This document shows, one piece after another, positions 1-7,635 of a stretch of DNA of 64,000 nt. The notes beneath the pieces were generated by a model. It was not told the DNA's origin. It did not search any database and saw nothing but the letters and a program-made list of their open reading frames with translations. The stretch is from positions 1,426,001 to 1,490,000 of the forward strand of contig NZ_CP040948.1 of the NCBI RefSeq assembly GCF_006363955.1, in the 5' to 3' direction. Positions within the stretch are counted from its first letter, which is position 1; every line of letters begins with the position of its first letter. The stretch comes from Methylophilus medardicus (GTDB taxonomy: Bacteria > Pseudomonadota > Gammaproteobacteria > Burkholderiales > Methylophilaceae). The translations under genes were made by a program, and so were the position numbers.

Positions 1-134
1 TAGCACACAGATAACTCGCCGCTGAAACTGGCGCCACCATCAGTGACTTTGATATCACGTGCGTTGGCCTGTTTCAGTTCTTCGAGGAGAATAGCTTCCA
101 AGCCGCGCGGGCAGGTCGCAAAGTATTGATTCAT
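1..134 (-). CDS. RlmL-type 23S rRNA guanine methyltransferase, N-terminal fragment (cut by window edge)
   Basis: Reading leftwards from an ATG at 134, the first 44 codons begin MNQYFATCPRGLEAILLEEL and continue into a VTDGGASFSG stretch. This is the N-terminal pattern of the THUMP-containing RlmL/YcbY family (E. coli RlmL starts with FAS-ARGLEELL and has a GGVHFKG segment). The family methylates N2 of G2445 in 23S rRNA. The open frame runs off the left edge, so the THUMP and Rossmann methyltransferase domains are not visible. It lies 4 bases downstream of the spermidine-synthase-like gene on the same strand, probably in the same transcript. The family call rests on a short match only. Confidence 0.7.
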   Translation of the reverse strand, partial: MNQYFATCPRGLEAILLEELKQANARDIKVTDGGASFSGELSVC

Positions 135-138
135 AAAA

Positions 139-930
139 TTAGCCACCGAGGGTGAACTCCTTACCGTTGTTAGGATTCGCGCCTTGCAGGCGGTCTATCA
201 GGTCCATAAATTGAATATCGTGGCTTTGCATCGCTGCTTGCGCACGTTTGCGTAAGGTCATCAGATCAGGCATGGGCAGCGCTGATTTGAAGCAAAACAC
301 AATAATATTGCCAGGTTTGCCAGTAGGCATCATCAGCACACGCTGATCAAAGGTTTGCTCCATGCGCTGCATGTAAATATCAAACTTTTTGTCCGATCCC
401 CACAGGTTAATCGTAAACAAGCCGTCCGGGCTCAGAGCCTCAGCACAATCATCAAAAAAGGATTGCGTACAAAAGTCTGGCGGCAAGCCATTGCTGCCAA
501 AGGCGTCCATCATTAGCCAATCGCAAGCACCCGGGTGTTGCTGGATGTAGGCGATGCCATCGCCCTCGACGACTTGCAACTGCGCATCATCTTCAGGCAA
601 ATGAAAATGACTGCGTGCCACTTGAATCACCTGCGGATTGAGTTCGATCACCGTTTGCTTGATCTGTGGGCAGTATTTCCAGACATATTTGGCGATACTG
701 CCACCGCCCAAACCAACCAGTACCAGTTTGCTGGCATTGGGCTTGAATAGCAGGCTACTCATCGCGCCCCATGAATACGCCAACACTAACGCAAAAGGAT
801 CTTTGACTTTCATGCTGCTCTGTATCGTGGGTGAACCTAAATGCATCGAACGCACGCCATCGGTTTCAGTCACCTCGACCATCTCAAAGTCAGACACTGC
901 TTTGTGAATTTTGCGATTAAACTTAAACAT
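139..930 (-). CDS. Spermidine synthase-like protein (SpeE-fold)
   Basis: A 263-residue protein with the Rossmann core of polyamine aminopropyltransferases: glycine-rich GLGGGSIAKY at about 73-82, acidic VIELNPQV at about 94-101, EGDGIAY near 123 and DAFGSNGLPP near 142. True spermidine synthases have a D-[ST]-x-D motif at the last position. Here it is D-A-F-G, so aminopropyl transfer is doubtful and this may be one of the many spermidine-synthase-like proteins of unknown substrate. Its start overlaps the stop of the upstream nuclease gene by one base (TAATG), indicating translational coupling. The short N-terminal region agrees with stand-alone SpeE-like proteins. Family confident, substrate unknown. 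Confidence 0.85.
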   Translation of the reverse strand: MFKFNRKIHKAVSDFEMVEVTETDGVRSMHLGSPTIQSSMKVKDPFALVLAYSWGAMSSLLFKPNASKLVLVGLGGGSIAKYVWKYCPQIKQTVIELNPQVIQVARSHFHLPEDDAQLQVVEGDGIAYIQQHPGACDWLMMDAFGSNGLPPDFCTQSFFDDCAEALSPDGLFTINLWGSDKKFDIYMQRMEQTFDQRVLMMPTGKPGNIIVFCFKSALPMPDLMTLRKRAQAAMQSHDIQFMDLIDRLQGANPNNGKEFTLGG

Positions 931-2825
931 TACGCACTCTCAGCCACATCTGCGGGCGCGGCTTCACTGTCGACTTCCAGTGGCACCGTCTCTTCAATCA
1001 AGCGCACAAACTTGCATTCTAGCTCCATCAACAAAGTATCTACCTTTTGAATGGCCAAAAGGACGCGGCTGCCTGGCTTGATCGCTGGTAGGCTATGCAC
1101 TTTGGTCATGTAAGGTAAGTTTTCTAGCCGAACCAAGTTTTCGCGCCACACCGTGGCCTCAATTTCGTTGATGTGTTCTTGCAATAAGTATTGCAGACAC
1201 CAGTAGCGCTCCATCCGCGTTTGGAACTCGTTGTAGGCTTGATAGGTTTGATCGAAATTGCGCATGTGCCCGACGATTTCATCGCTGTTGGCAGCGTACA
1301 CCGGCGGTTGCAGCGTCAGCACACTGATCAACTGACGTTGGTTGATTAAGTCGACAGCACGGCGTAATGGCGAGGTACACCAGGCATATTGGGCGACGCC
1401 CAACCCTTGATGGCCTTCAGCCTTGGTGGTCATGTAGACTTTTCCACCATTTTGCGCACGATAAATCCCCGGCACATCATGTTCGGCCAGCAACAAACCC
1501 CACTGACTGTTCGCCACAATCATTAACTCAGCAACCAGCTTATCCATGGGCGAACCGCGCTGGCGGTTCACAATCTGCACCCTGCCATCCTCGACATAAA
1601 AATTGTAATCCATCGGCTGTGGTCGGCTCGGGTCGTATTTACCGCGGGCTTTTTCCAAGCTTTCAGCCAAGCGAAACAAAAACACCAGTGCAGCCCAGTA
1701 CGGGTGACCACTGTCTTGGGCAAGGGTGGTTTCATTAAAAAAGGGTTCGAGTGTGTCGTGGCGCAAATTTTCTGCAATTTGCACACGCTCTAAACAACTG
1801 TGCTGACGCACGATGGTGAAGTCGGGCGCCACCTCGAGATAGAGTGACAGGGCAGGCTTCACTTCACCGGCATCTAAACTAAACGGGCGGATAGCAGGTT
1901 CTGGCAACATGGTGATTTTGTGGCCCGGCATATACACGGTGGATAGCCGCTTCATCACTTCGAGATCGAGCGCCTCACGTGGCGCGATCCCCAACGCGGG
2001 TGCCGCGATATGAATCCCCACCTGCGTATTCCCATTATCGAGCGGCGTCACCGATAAGGCATCATCGATTTCGGTAGTGGTACTGTCATCAATACTAAAA
2101 GCCTGCACAGCGGCGCGCGGCAGATCATCCGGAAGCGCTGCCATTGAAAAGTCAGGGTACGCAGTGCCGTGCGCAAAATACTCGCGTAAAAAAGCACCCA
2201 AATGGTAATCATGAATAGACTGAATCGCCCCCACAGCATGCAAGAGTTGCACCGGCAACTGTTTTAGCTCCGTGGCGGCCTGCTCTAATGCTTTCCATTC
2301 CACACTGTTTTTGTCCGGGGCATAAAGTAATGCATCCAGTTTGCTAGAAAAGCCCTCGGGCAATGCCCCTTGCTTGAGCTGCGTCACCATCTGCGCCAAC
2401 CATTCTGCCTGCTGGCGTTTTTTTTCCAGCCCGGCAAGCGCCGCTTTTAATGTATCTTCAGGCGCGGCCTTGTAATGCCCTTTGCCTTTTCGATAAAAAT
2501 ACATCGGTGCTGCATGCAATTTTATTGCAATCGCTGCCGCCTGCTGACGTGTGGGTTTTGCCCCATAATAGTCCTCGGCGAGCGTCTCGAAAGAAAACTC
2601 AGGCTCACCACAACACTCCCACAAAAAATCCGTATCCAAGGCGTCGGCTTCGGCTTGCGCTGCATCCAAAAAGCCCGACAAACTGCCGTCAAAACGCATT
2701 AACACATTGGCCGCTTTGATCTTGCTGCGCTTGCCTGTGGTGGCTTCAACCTGCATGCTACTGTCTGCTTCAGACATGATAGATGCCACTTTGAAGCCAC
2801 CGTCTTCTTCGTAAAAAACATTCAT
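930..2825 (-). CDS. RNase II/RNase R family 3'-5' exoribonuclease (RNB domain)
   Basis: A 631-residue nuclease with a central RNB domain. The metal-binding segment IDDSTTTEIDDALS at about 245-258 aligns with the catalytic aspartates of RNase II, with Glu at one of the four acidic positions. Later come GIHIAAP, AELMIVANSQWG and QYAWCTSPLRR, also typical of RNB. It should degrade single-stranded RNA from the 3' end. An ATG 39 bases upstream (2864) is in frame, but a minus-strand TAAAAT (-10-like, 2873-2878) would start the transcript at about 2866. MNVFYEEDGGFKVASIMSE looks like the real N terminus, so 2825 is preferred. C-terminal acidic tail. It is coupled to the downstream SpeE-like gene. 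Confidence 0.87.
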   Translation of the reverse strand: MNVFYEEDGGFKVASIMSEADSSMQVEATTGKRSKIKAANVLMRFDGSLSGFLDAAQAEADALDTDFLWECCGEPEFSFETLAEDYYGAKPTRQQAAAIAIKLHAAPMYFYRKGKGHYKAAPEDTLKAALAGLEKKRQQAEWLAQMVTQLKQGALPEGFSSKLDALLYAPDKNSVEWKALEQAATELKQLPVQLLHAVGAIQSIHDYHLGAFLREYFAHGTAYPDFSMAALPDDLPRAAVQAFSIDDSTTTEIDDALSVTPLDNGNTQVGIHIAAPALGIAPREALDLEVMKRLSTVYMPGHKITMLPEPAIRPFSLDAGEVKPALSLYLEVAPDFTIVRQHSCLERVQIAENLRHDTLEPFFNETTLAQDSGHPYWAALVFLFRLAESLEKARGKYDPSRPQPMDYNFYVEDGRVQIVNRQRGSPMDKLVAELMIVANSQWGLLLAEHDVPGIYRAQNGGKVYMTTKAEGHQGLGVAQYAWCTSPLRRAVDLINQRQLISVLTLQPPVYAANSDEIVGHMRNFDQTYQAYNEFQTRMERYWCLQYLLQEHINEIEATVWRENLVRLENLPYMTKVHSLPAIKPGSRVLLAIQKVDTLLMELECKFVRLIEETVPLEVDSEAAPADVAESA

Positions 2826-2864
2826 GTGGAAAATTAAACGTGTGGGCACACACGTGCGGGTCAT

Positions 2865-2941
2865 AAAACGCTATTTTACCCGAGAACGTAGCGTTTTTTG
2901 GCAAGCACTGAACTTTAGCCATGGATAAGCACTAAAATAGC
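2865..2941. promoter_or_regulatory. Divergent promoter region between the RNB nuclease gene and selO
   Basis: This 77-base gap separates divergent genes. TAAAAT occurs on the minus strand (2873-2878) and on the plus strand (2933-2938), each plausible as a -10 element. I see no convincing -35 at 17 bases for either. On the plus strand the element is so close to the ATG pair at 2942/2945 that the selO message would have almost no leader. Confidence 0.35.
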
Positions 2942-4531
2942 ATGATGAAGCCTTTAACCTTTGATAACCGATTTGTCCGCGAACTCCCGGGCGACCCAAT
3001 CACTGACCTGTATACCCGACAGGTTAGTGACTGTTTATGGTCAGCCGTGCAACCCACCCCCGTCAAACAGCCGCAGTTACTGGCTTACAGCCCCCAAGTG
3101 GCAGAGATGCTCGGCTTGAGTGATGCCGACATGCAAGCGTCTGCGCTCATACAAACCTTGGGCGGCAACGGTACCCTCCCCGGCATGTTTACTTATGCCA
3201 CTCGCTATGGCGGCCATCAATTCGGGCACTGGGCAGGTCAACTAGGCGATGGACGTGCGATTTATTTAGGTGAATTGCTTCACGCAGGCAAACGCTTCGA
3301 GCTGCAACTTAAAGGCGCAGGCGAAACGCCCTACTCTCGTTCGGCAGATGGCCGGGCGGTACTACGTTCAAGTTTACGTGAGTTTTTATGTTCTGAAGCC
3401 ATGCATGCGCTTGGCGTGCCGACGACGCGCGCGCTGAGCTTGGTGACCACCGGCAATCAAGTTGTCAGAGATATGTTTTACGACGGCAACCCACAGCTAG
3501 AACCGGGCGCAATCGTATGCCGGGTCGCCCCCTCGTTCACGCGATTTGGTCATTTTGAGCTATTGGCCAGTCGCGATGAATTGCCCTTACTCAAGCATTT
3601 GATCGGCTTCACGCTAGACCGAGATTTTGCCGACTGGTGGCCGAGTACCGGTATCGCCTTGGATATTCACCAGCCAGATCCGGGCTTAATCGAAGCTTGG
3701 TTTGCCGAAATATGCACACGCACGGCAATTTTAATTGCACACTGGATGCGCGTCGGATTCGTGCATGGCGTAATGAATACCGACAATATGTCTATCCTCG
3801 GTTTGACGATCGACTACGGTCCCTATGGCTGGATAGACAATTTTGACCCAAGCTGGACCCCCAACACCACCGACGCGCAAGGCCGCCGTTATTGTTTTGG
3901 CCGCCAACCAGATATTGCGCGCTGGAACCTAGAGCGCTTGGCTGAAGCGTTGGCCAGCGTTTTGCCCGCGAATCATACACTGGCGCAAAGCTTGGCCGTT
4001 TTTGACCAGACCTATGTACGTGAGCTCACGCATGCGCTTGCCAATAAATTTGGCTTTGATCAATGGCAGGACGGCGATGGCGAGCTGGTGAATCAGATTT
4101 TTGAGTTGATGCAGCGTGCCGAAGTCGACCAAACCTTGTTTTTTTCACGCTTGGCTACCCTCGACCTTCACGCACCGCAGCTATCCACGCTCTCCGATGC
4201 TTTTTACACCGCACAAGGACAGCAACAATTTGGCGCCGATATCCAACAATGGTTGCATCACTACACGCAACGCATCCTATCCGCTGGTATCGCTCCGGCA
4301 ACGCGGTTGCAAAAAATGGCGTCAGCCAATCCCATTTATGTGTTGCGCAACTATCTCGCACAAGAGGCGATTGATTTAGCGACAGCAGGAGATCACAGCC
4401 GCCTGCTCACGCTGTTAAAAGTATTAAGCCAACCGTATACCTGGCAGACAGGGATGGAAGCGTTCGCGCAAAAGCGTCCAGACTGGGCACGGCAAAAAGC
4501 CGGTTGCTCGATGCTGTCGTGTAGTTCATAA
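2942..4531 (+). CDS. selO: SelO-family protein adenylyltransferase (YdiU)
   Basis: At 529 residues this is full length for bacterial SelO, a pseudokinase that transfers AMP to Ser/Thr/Tyr of target proteins. It shows YGGHQFGHWAGQLGDGRA (about 89-106), the lysine-bearing LQLKGAGETPYSRSADGRA (121-139), HGVMNTDNMS (275-284) and the metal-site DYGP (291-294), all in SelO order. The protein ends in Cys-Ser-Ser; eukaryotic SelO carries selenocysteine at this third-from-last position, so the redox-tail cysteine is kept. Two ATGs (2942, 2945) are possible; the second gives the usual MKPLTFDNRF start. The Fur-family gene starts 8 bases after its stop, suggesting one transcript. Confidence 0.95.
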   Translation: MMKPLTFDNRFVRELPGDPITDLYTRQVSDCLWSAVQPTPVKQPQLLAYSPQVAEMLGLSDADMQASALIQTLGGNGTLPGMFTYATRYGGHQFGHWAGQLGDGRAIYLGELLHAGKRFELQLKGAGETPYSRSADGRAVLRSSLREFLCSEAMHALGVPTTRALSLVTTGNQVVRDMFYDGNPQLEPGAIVCRVAPSFTRFGHFELLASRDELPLLKHLIGFTLDRDFADWWPSTGIALDIHQPDPGLIEAWFAEICTRTAILIAHWMRVGFVHGVMNTDNMSILGLTIDYGPYGWIDNFDPSWTPNTTDAQGRRYCFGRQPDIARWNLERLAEALASVLPANHTLAQSLAVFDQTYVRELTHALANKFGFDQWQDGDGELVNQIFELMQRAEVDQTLFFSRLATLDLHAPQLSTLSDAFYTAQGQQQFGADIQQWLHHYTQRILSAGIAPATRLQKMASANPIYVLRNYLAQEAIDLATAGDHSRLLTLLKVLSQPYTWQTGMEAFAQKRPDWARQKAGCSMLSCSS

Positions 4532-4539
4532 TTTTTATT

Positions 4540-5007
4540 ATGCAAACTGCTGAACAATTGATAACAAACGCTGCGTTACGCCCGACCAAGGCACGCATTG
4601 CGGTATTGAACACTTTGATAAACTCCCCCACTGCCTTAAGCCACACCGAGATTCTGTCAGCGTTGCAAGGGGTCAAGGAAATTGATCGGGTCACGGTATA
4701 CCGTGTATTGGACTGGCTACAGGAACATGCACTCATTCATAAAATTTCAAGCGATGACCGCGCCTGGAAGTTCCAATTAAATAGCCCTAAACGCAGTTTT
4801 AAAACACCTGCAAATACTTCCTCGGGGATGATCAACAACCACGGTCATGCCCATCTACACTGCCAATTTTGCGGCACGGTTTTATGCATACATGAACTGG
4901 CTGCACATATCCCCCAAGCCATTTTTGATACCTATCAAGTTTCTCAGATTGAAATCAGCTTGAAGGGCCGTTGTCCAGATTGTCAATCTACAGTTGATAG
5001 CAATTAA
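4540..5007 (+). CDS. zur: Fur-family metalloregulator, Zur-like
   Basis: A 155-residue Fur-superfamily repressor. The N-terminal winged helix includes RPTKARIAVLNTL (about 14-26) and the recognition-helix region EIDRVTVYRVLDWL (47-60). A histidine-rich sensor segment HGHAHLHC (101-108) leads into the structural zinc site C108-x2-C111, paired with C145-x2-C148. Zur rather than Fur is inferred from context: the next genes are a COG0523 zinc chaperone and DUF1826, and their promoter carries palindromes. If that is right, it represses zinc-acquisition genes when zinc is plentiful. It sits 8 bases after selO. A general Fur/Zur-family label is certain; the Zur assignment is moderate. Confidence 0.8.
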   Translation: MQTAEQLITNAALRPTKARIAVLNTLINSPTALSHTEILSALQGVKEIDRVTVYRVLDWLQEHALIHKISSDDRAWKFQLNSPKRSFKTPANTSSGMINNHGHAHLHCQFCGTVLCIHELAAHIPQAIFDTYQVSQIEISLKGRCPDCQSTVDSN

Positions 5008-5035
5008 AAGTCGTTTTTAACAATATTTAGGCGGG

Positions 5036-5069
5036 CTTGACCCCATCAAAGGTTTGATCTGCGGTCAAG
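5036..5069 (+). terminator. Bulged hairpin after zur, possible terminator or REP-like element
   Basis: Outer arms CTTGACC and GGTCAAG (5036-5042, 5063-5069) enclose perfect inner arms ATCAAA and TTTGAT (5045-5050, 5053-5058). The sequence after it (TTTCAATTT) is only weakly U-rich, so it could be a poor terminator or a REP-type palindrome. I saw no second copy in this window. Confidence 0.4.
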
Positions 5070-5279
5070 TTTCAATTTAACGTCGATTAAATATGAACGC
5101 AGCATTTGTCCACCGCTATTGACCGTCTTTTTAGTCGGTATCATGCGTCGACCTGAGCCCTACAATCAATTCGCACACCCCTCCCTCGTCACTTAAGCCT
5201 AATCCTCTAGCGCTCTATTCATAGAACATGCTTCGGCATGCGCAAGAATTATTCGAACATCATGCATGTTGATTACTTT

Positions 5280-5355
5280 CATTAATTGCAACAAAGTTGC
5301 AATTAATGTGTATGCGCTATAAAATGCAACTTTACTGCATTGCAACAAAGTTGCT
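5280..5355 (+). promoter_or_regulatory. Zur-type operator array overlapping the promoter of the zinc-chaperone operon
   Basis: Three related palindromes lie in 76 bases. Site 1 (5280-5308) is perfect, with 13-base arms CATTAATTGCAAC and GTTGCAATTAATG around AAA. Site 2 (5325-5339) is degenerate, TGCAAC-TTT-ACTGCA. Site 3 (5341-5355) is TGCAAC-AAA-GTTGCT. A TATAAA -10 (5318-5323) and a TTGCAA -35-like hexamer (5297-5302, 15-base spacing) are interleaved with sites 1 and 2, so bound protein would block RNA polymerase. The neighbouring Fur-family gene is the obvious candidate binder. That is inference. Confidence 0.72.
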
Positions 5356-5435
5356 TATTAAATGGTATTTCTATCACTCGTGATATTTATCGGCAAAGAC
5401 CTATCGCAAGCCCGTTTTGAAGAAGGACTCAAATT

Positions 5436-6689
5436 ATGTCTGGTTTAAGCACTGCACTTGTCAAAAAACTCCCTGTCACCGTGCTCTCCGGTTTTTTAGG
5501 GGCGGGTAAAACCACCCTGCTCAACCATATCCTGAATAACCGTGAAGGCAAGCGCGTAGCGGTCATCGTCAACGATATGTCAGAAGTGAATATCGATGCG
5601 CAACTGGTCCGTGATGGCGGCGCGGCCCTCTCTCGCCAAGAAGAAAAACTGGTCGAGATGAGCAATGGCTGCATCTGCTGCACCCTGCGCGAAGATTTAC
5701 TGGTAGAAATCACACGCCTTGCCAAAGAAGGCCGCTTTGATTATTTGCTGATTGAAACGACCGGCATTTCAGAACCGTTGCCCATTGCCGAAACTTTTAC
5801 CTTTGCCGATGAAGATGGCAACTCACTTGGTGATGTAGCGCAATTGGATACCATGGTGACCGTGGTCGATGGCTACAACTTTCTCAAAGACTATAGTTCG
5901 CAGGACATGCTGGGCGACCGTGGAGAATCACTGGGAGAAGCAGATGAGCGTACCGTGGTCGACCTGCTCGTAGACCAGATTGAGTTTTGTGATGTACTGA
6001 TTCTCAACAAAACCGACCTCATGACACCGTCCGAGATCGGTCGGCTAGAAGGGATTCTGAAAACACTGAATCCACGTGCGCAATTACTGCACAGTAGCTT
6101 TGGCAAAGTCCCGCTTAATCGCATCATAGATACCGGCTTGTTCGACTTCGACCAAGCCGCGGAAGCGCCGGGCTGGTTGCAGGAATTGCGTGGCGAGCAT
6201 GTGCCAGAAACCGAGGAATATGGAATTTCGAGCTTTGTATACCGTGCTCGCAAACCGTTTCACCCACAACGGCTTTGGCAGTGGTTTAACACCGAATGGC
6301 CAGGCGTGGTGCGTTCAAAAGGCCGCTACTGGATCGCCTCGCGCCCTGATTTCTGCGCCACTTGGTCACAGGCTGGCGCCGTTACGCGTACCGAACTGGC
6401 AGGCATGTGGTGGGTAGCCACCCCAAGTGAATACTGGCCAGAAGATGCGGACAGTTTTCAGCACATCAAGTCACGCTGGCAAGAGCCCTACGGTGACCGC
6501 CAACAAGAACTGGTCATTATCGGCATGCAGATGGATAAAGCGGCACTGACTGCACAATTTGATGCCTGTCTAATGAGCGAAGCTGAAATTGCGCTTGGTA
6601 TGGAAGCCTGGCGTACTCTGCCAGACCCCTTCCCGCAGTGGTCAGTCAACCTGCCTGCAGAAGAGGATAGTGTTGAGGAGGTGCTTTAG
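5436..6689 (+). CDS. COG0523 GTPase, zinc metallochaperone (ZigA/ZagA/CobW-like)
   Basis: A 417-residue G3E-family GTPase. It has Walker A GFLGAGKT (19-26), the hallmark metal-binding C-x-C-C motif [12 protein letters not shown] (C79, C81, C82), the [10 protein letters not shown] switch and an LNKTDL base-recognition motif, followed by a CobW C-terminal domain. COG0523 proteins deliver metals to client enzymes. Zinc-responsive members are typically Zur-controlled and sit beside zinc-transport or zinc-sparing genes, as here. The operator array lies 80-155 bases upstream of the start, and GAAGGA precedes the ATG. DUF1826 follows directly, coupled by a two-base gap. Zinc as the metal is inferred from the regulator and neighbours. 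Confidence 0.9.
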   Translation: MSGLSTALVKKLPVTVLSGFLGAGKTTLLNHILNNREGKRVAVIVNDMSEVNIDAQLVRDGGAALSRQEEKLVEMSNGCICCTLREDLLVEITRLAKEGRFDYLLIETTGISEPLPIAETFTFADEDGNSLGDVAQLDTMVTVVDGYNFLKDYSSQDMLGDRGESLGEADERTVVDLLVDQIEFCDVLILNKTDLMTPSEIGRLEGILKTLNPRAQLLHSSFGKVPLNRIIDTGLFDFDQAAEAPGWLQELRGEHVPETEEYGISSFVYRARKPFHPQRLWQWFNTEWPGVVRSKGRYWIASRPDFCATWSQAGAVTRTELAGMWWVATPSEYWPEDADSFQHIKSRWQEPYGDRQQELVIIGMQMDKAALTAQFDACLMSEAEIALGMEAWRTLPDPFPQWSVNLPAEEDSVEEVL

Positions 6690-6690
6690 G

Positions 6691-7368
6691 ATGCTCGCCG
6701 CCAGAGATGTCGCACCAAACACGCCGCCGCATGGATTCGCTGCGCAGCCGCTTTTTAATCCACTTGCGTTATTGCCGATTTTTGATGATGCGCAGCAAGT
6801 CTGTGTGGTGCCACGCAGGTTCGATAGCACCATTCATGACTATCTGGCACAAAATGCCCATCATATGGCGCCGGGCTTCCGTATGGTACTCAATGCCAAG
6901 CAGGCAATCCGATCACAAATTGGCGGTCAATTCACATTATTTGACGGGGACGGCAAGGAGGCCTTGCTGGCAGATATGGCTCACATTGCCACGATTTATG
7001 CAGATTTGCTGGATTGCCCACACATCGGTATGCGGCTAGAAATCCTGTCGCATGCCATGTGCCCCAAGTTTCATATTGACCGTACAGGCATCCGTTTAAT
7101 CTGCACTTATCTAGGGCCCGGCACCGAATGGTTGGATGAAGCCTATTGCAACAGAAACGCGTTTACAACCCCCGCTAGCGCACAAGATGCCTTTCATCAG
7201 GCCTTGATTTTGCACCCTCAGGGTATCCACCAAGCAGCCGAGCAAGCGCTAGTGTTGCTTAAAGGTAGCTTGTGGCAAGGCAACCAGCATGCAGGTGCAG
7301 TGCATCGCTCCCCGCAGATTGAAACAGGGAGCACACGCGTGGTACTAGCGCTGGATGCAATATGGTAA
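6691..7368 (+). CDS. DUF1826 family protein, zinc-regulon associated
   Basis: A 225-residue protein of unknown function. The segment CPKFHIDRTGIRLICTYLGP, followed by GTEW, at about 130-154 is characteristic of DUF1826, with H-x-D and cysteines that could hold a metal. The ATG at 6691 was chosen over upstream in-frame codons because it follows the preceding stop by one base and has AGGAGGTG 8 bases ahead. Members of this family often sit beside COG0523 chaperones, as here, so a role in zinc handling is likely but unproven. It shares the upstream gene's promoter. No signal peptide or membrane segment, so probably cytosolic. Confidence 0.8.
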   Translation: MLAARDVAPNTPPHGFAAQPLFNPLALLPIFDDAQQVCVVPRRFDSTIHDYLAQNAHHMAPGFRMVLNAKQAIRSQIGGQFTLFDGDGKEALLADMAHIATIYADLLDCPHIGMRLEILSHAMCPKFHIDRTGIRLICTYLGPGTEWLDEAYCNRNAFTTPASAQDAFHQALILHPQGIHQAAEQALVLLKGSLWQGNQHAGAVHRSPQIETGSTRVVLALDAIW

Positions 7369-7635
7369 ACCTGCCTATTTAATACTTGCTGACATGCATA
7401 AAGAATATGCCAACAAATGAGACGCCAGATCACACCAGCAATACTCAGCGGCTTTACAGTTTTCTTGAATAGTGCCACGCAATTTTCAGCAAAAACGCTT
7501 GGCGCCCAATTTATAAAGATGCTTATTTTAAGAACTAAAAGTTAAAAATAATCCTGATGGCAAAAAACTGGCGCTGCAGGCGGGAAACAACCACAGAAAT
7601 TCATTTTGAAATATCACTTACAGGGAAGAAACATC
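7369..7635. other. 267-base gap before the TonB receptor gene
   Basis: No gene seen. The sequence is AT-rich near 7510-7555 and could hold a promoter, but no clear -35/-10 pair, riboswitch or operator palindrome was identified. No terminator is evident after DUF1826, so read-through from the zinc-chaperone operon into the receptor gene is possible. Confidence 0.4.

Larger units (their letters stand above)
5008..5435. other. 428-base intergenic region between zur and the zinc-chaperone gene
   Basis: No coding sequence could be supported here. It holds a bulged hairpin after zur (5036-5069), a small CATGC-TTCG-GCATG hairpin with a UUCG-type tetraloop (5227-5240), and the palindrome array of the downstream promoter (5280-5355). 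The stretch 5070-5226 shows nothing I recognise. Confidence 0.6.

Noticed and set aside
7369-7635. Cobalamin riboswitch before the TonB receptor
   Set aside because: Only GGGAA-like fragments are present; the conserved GCCACTG box and supporting helices are not seen.
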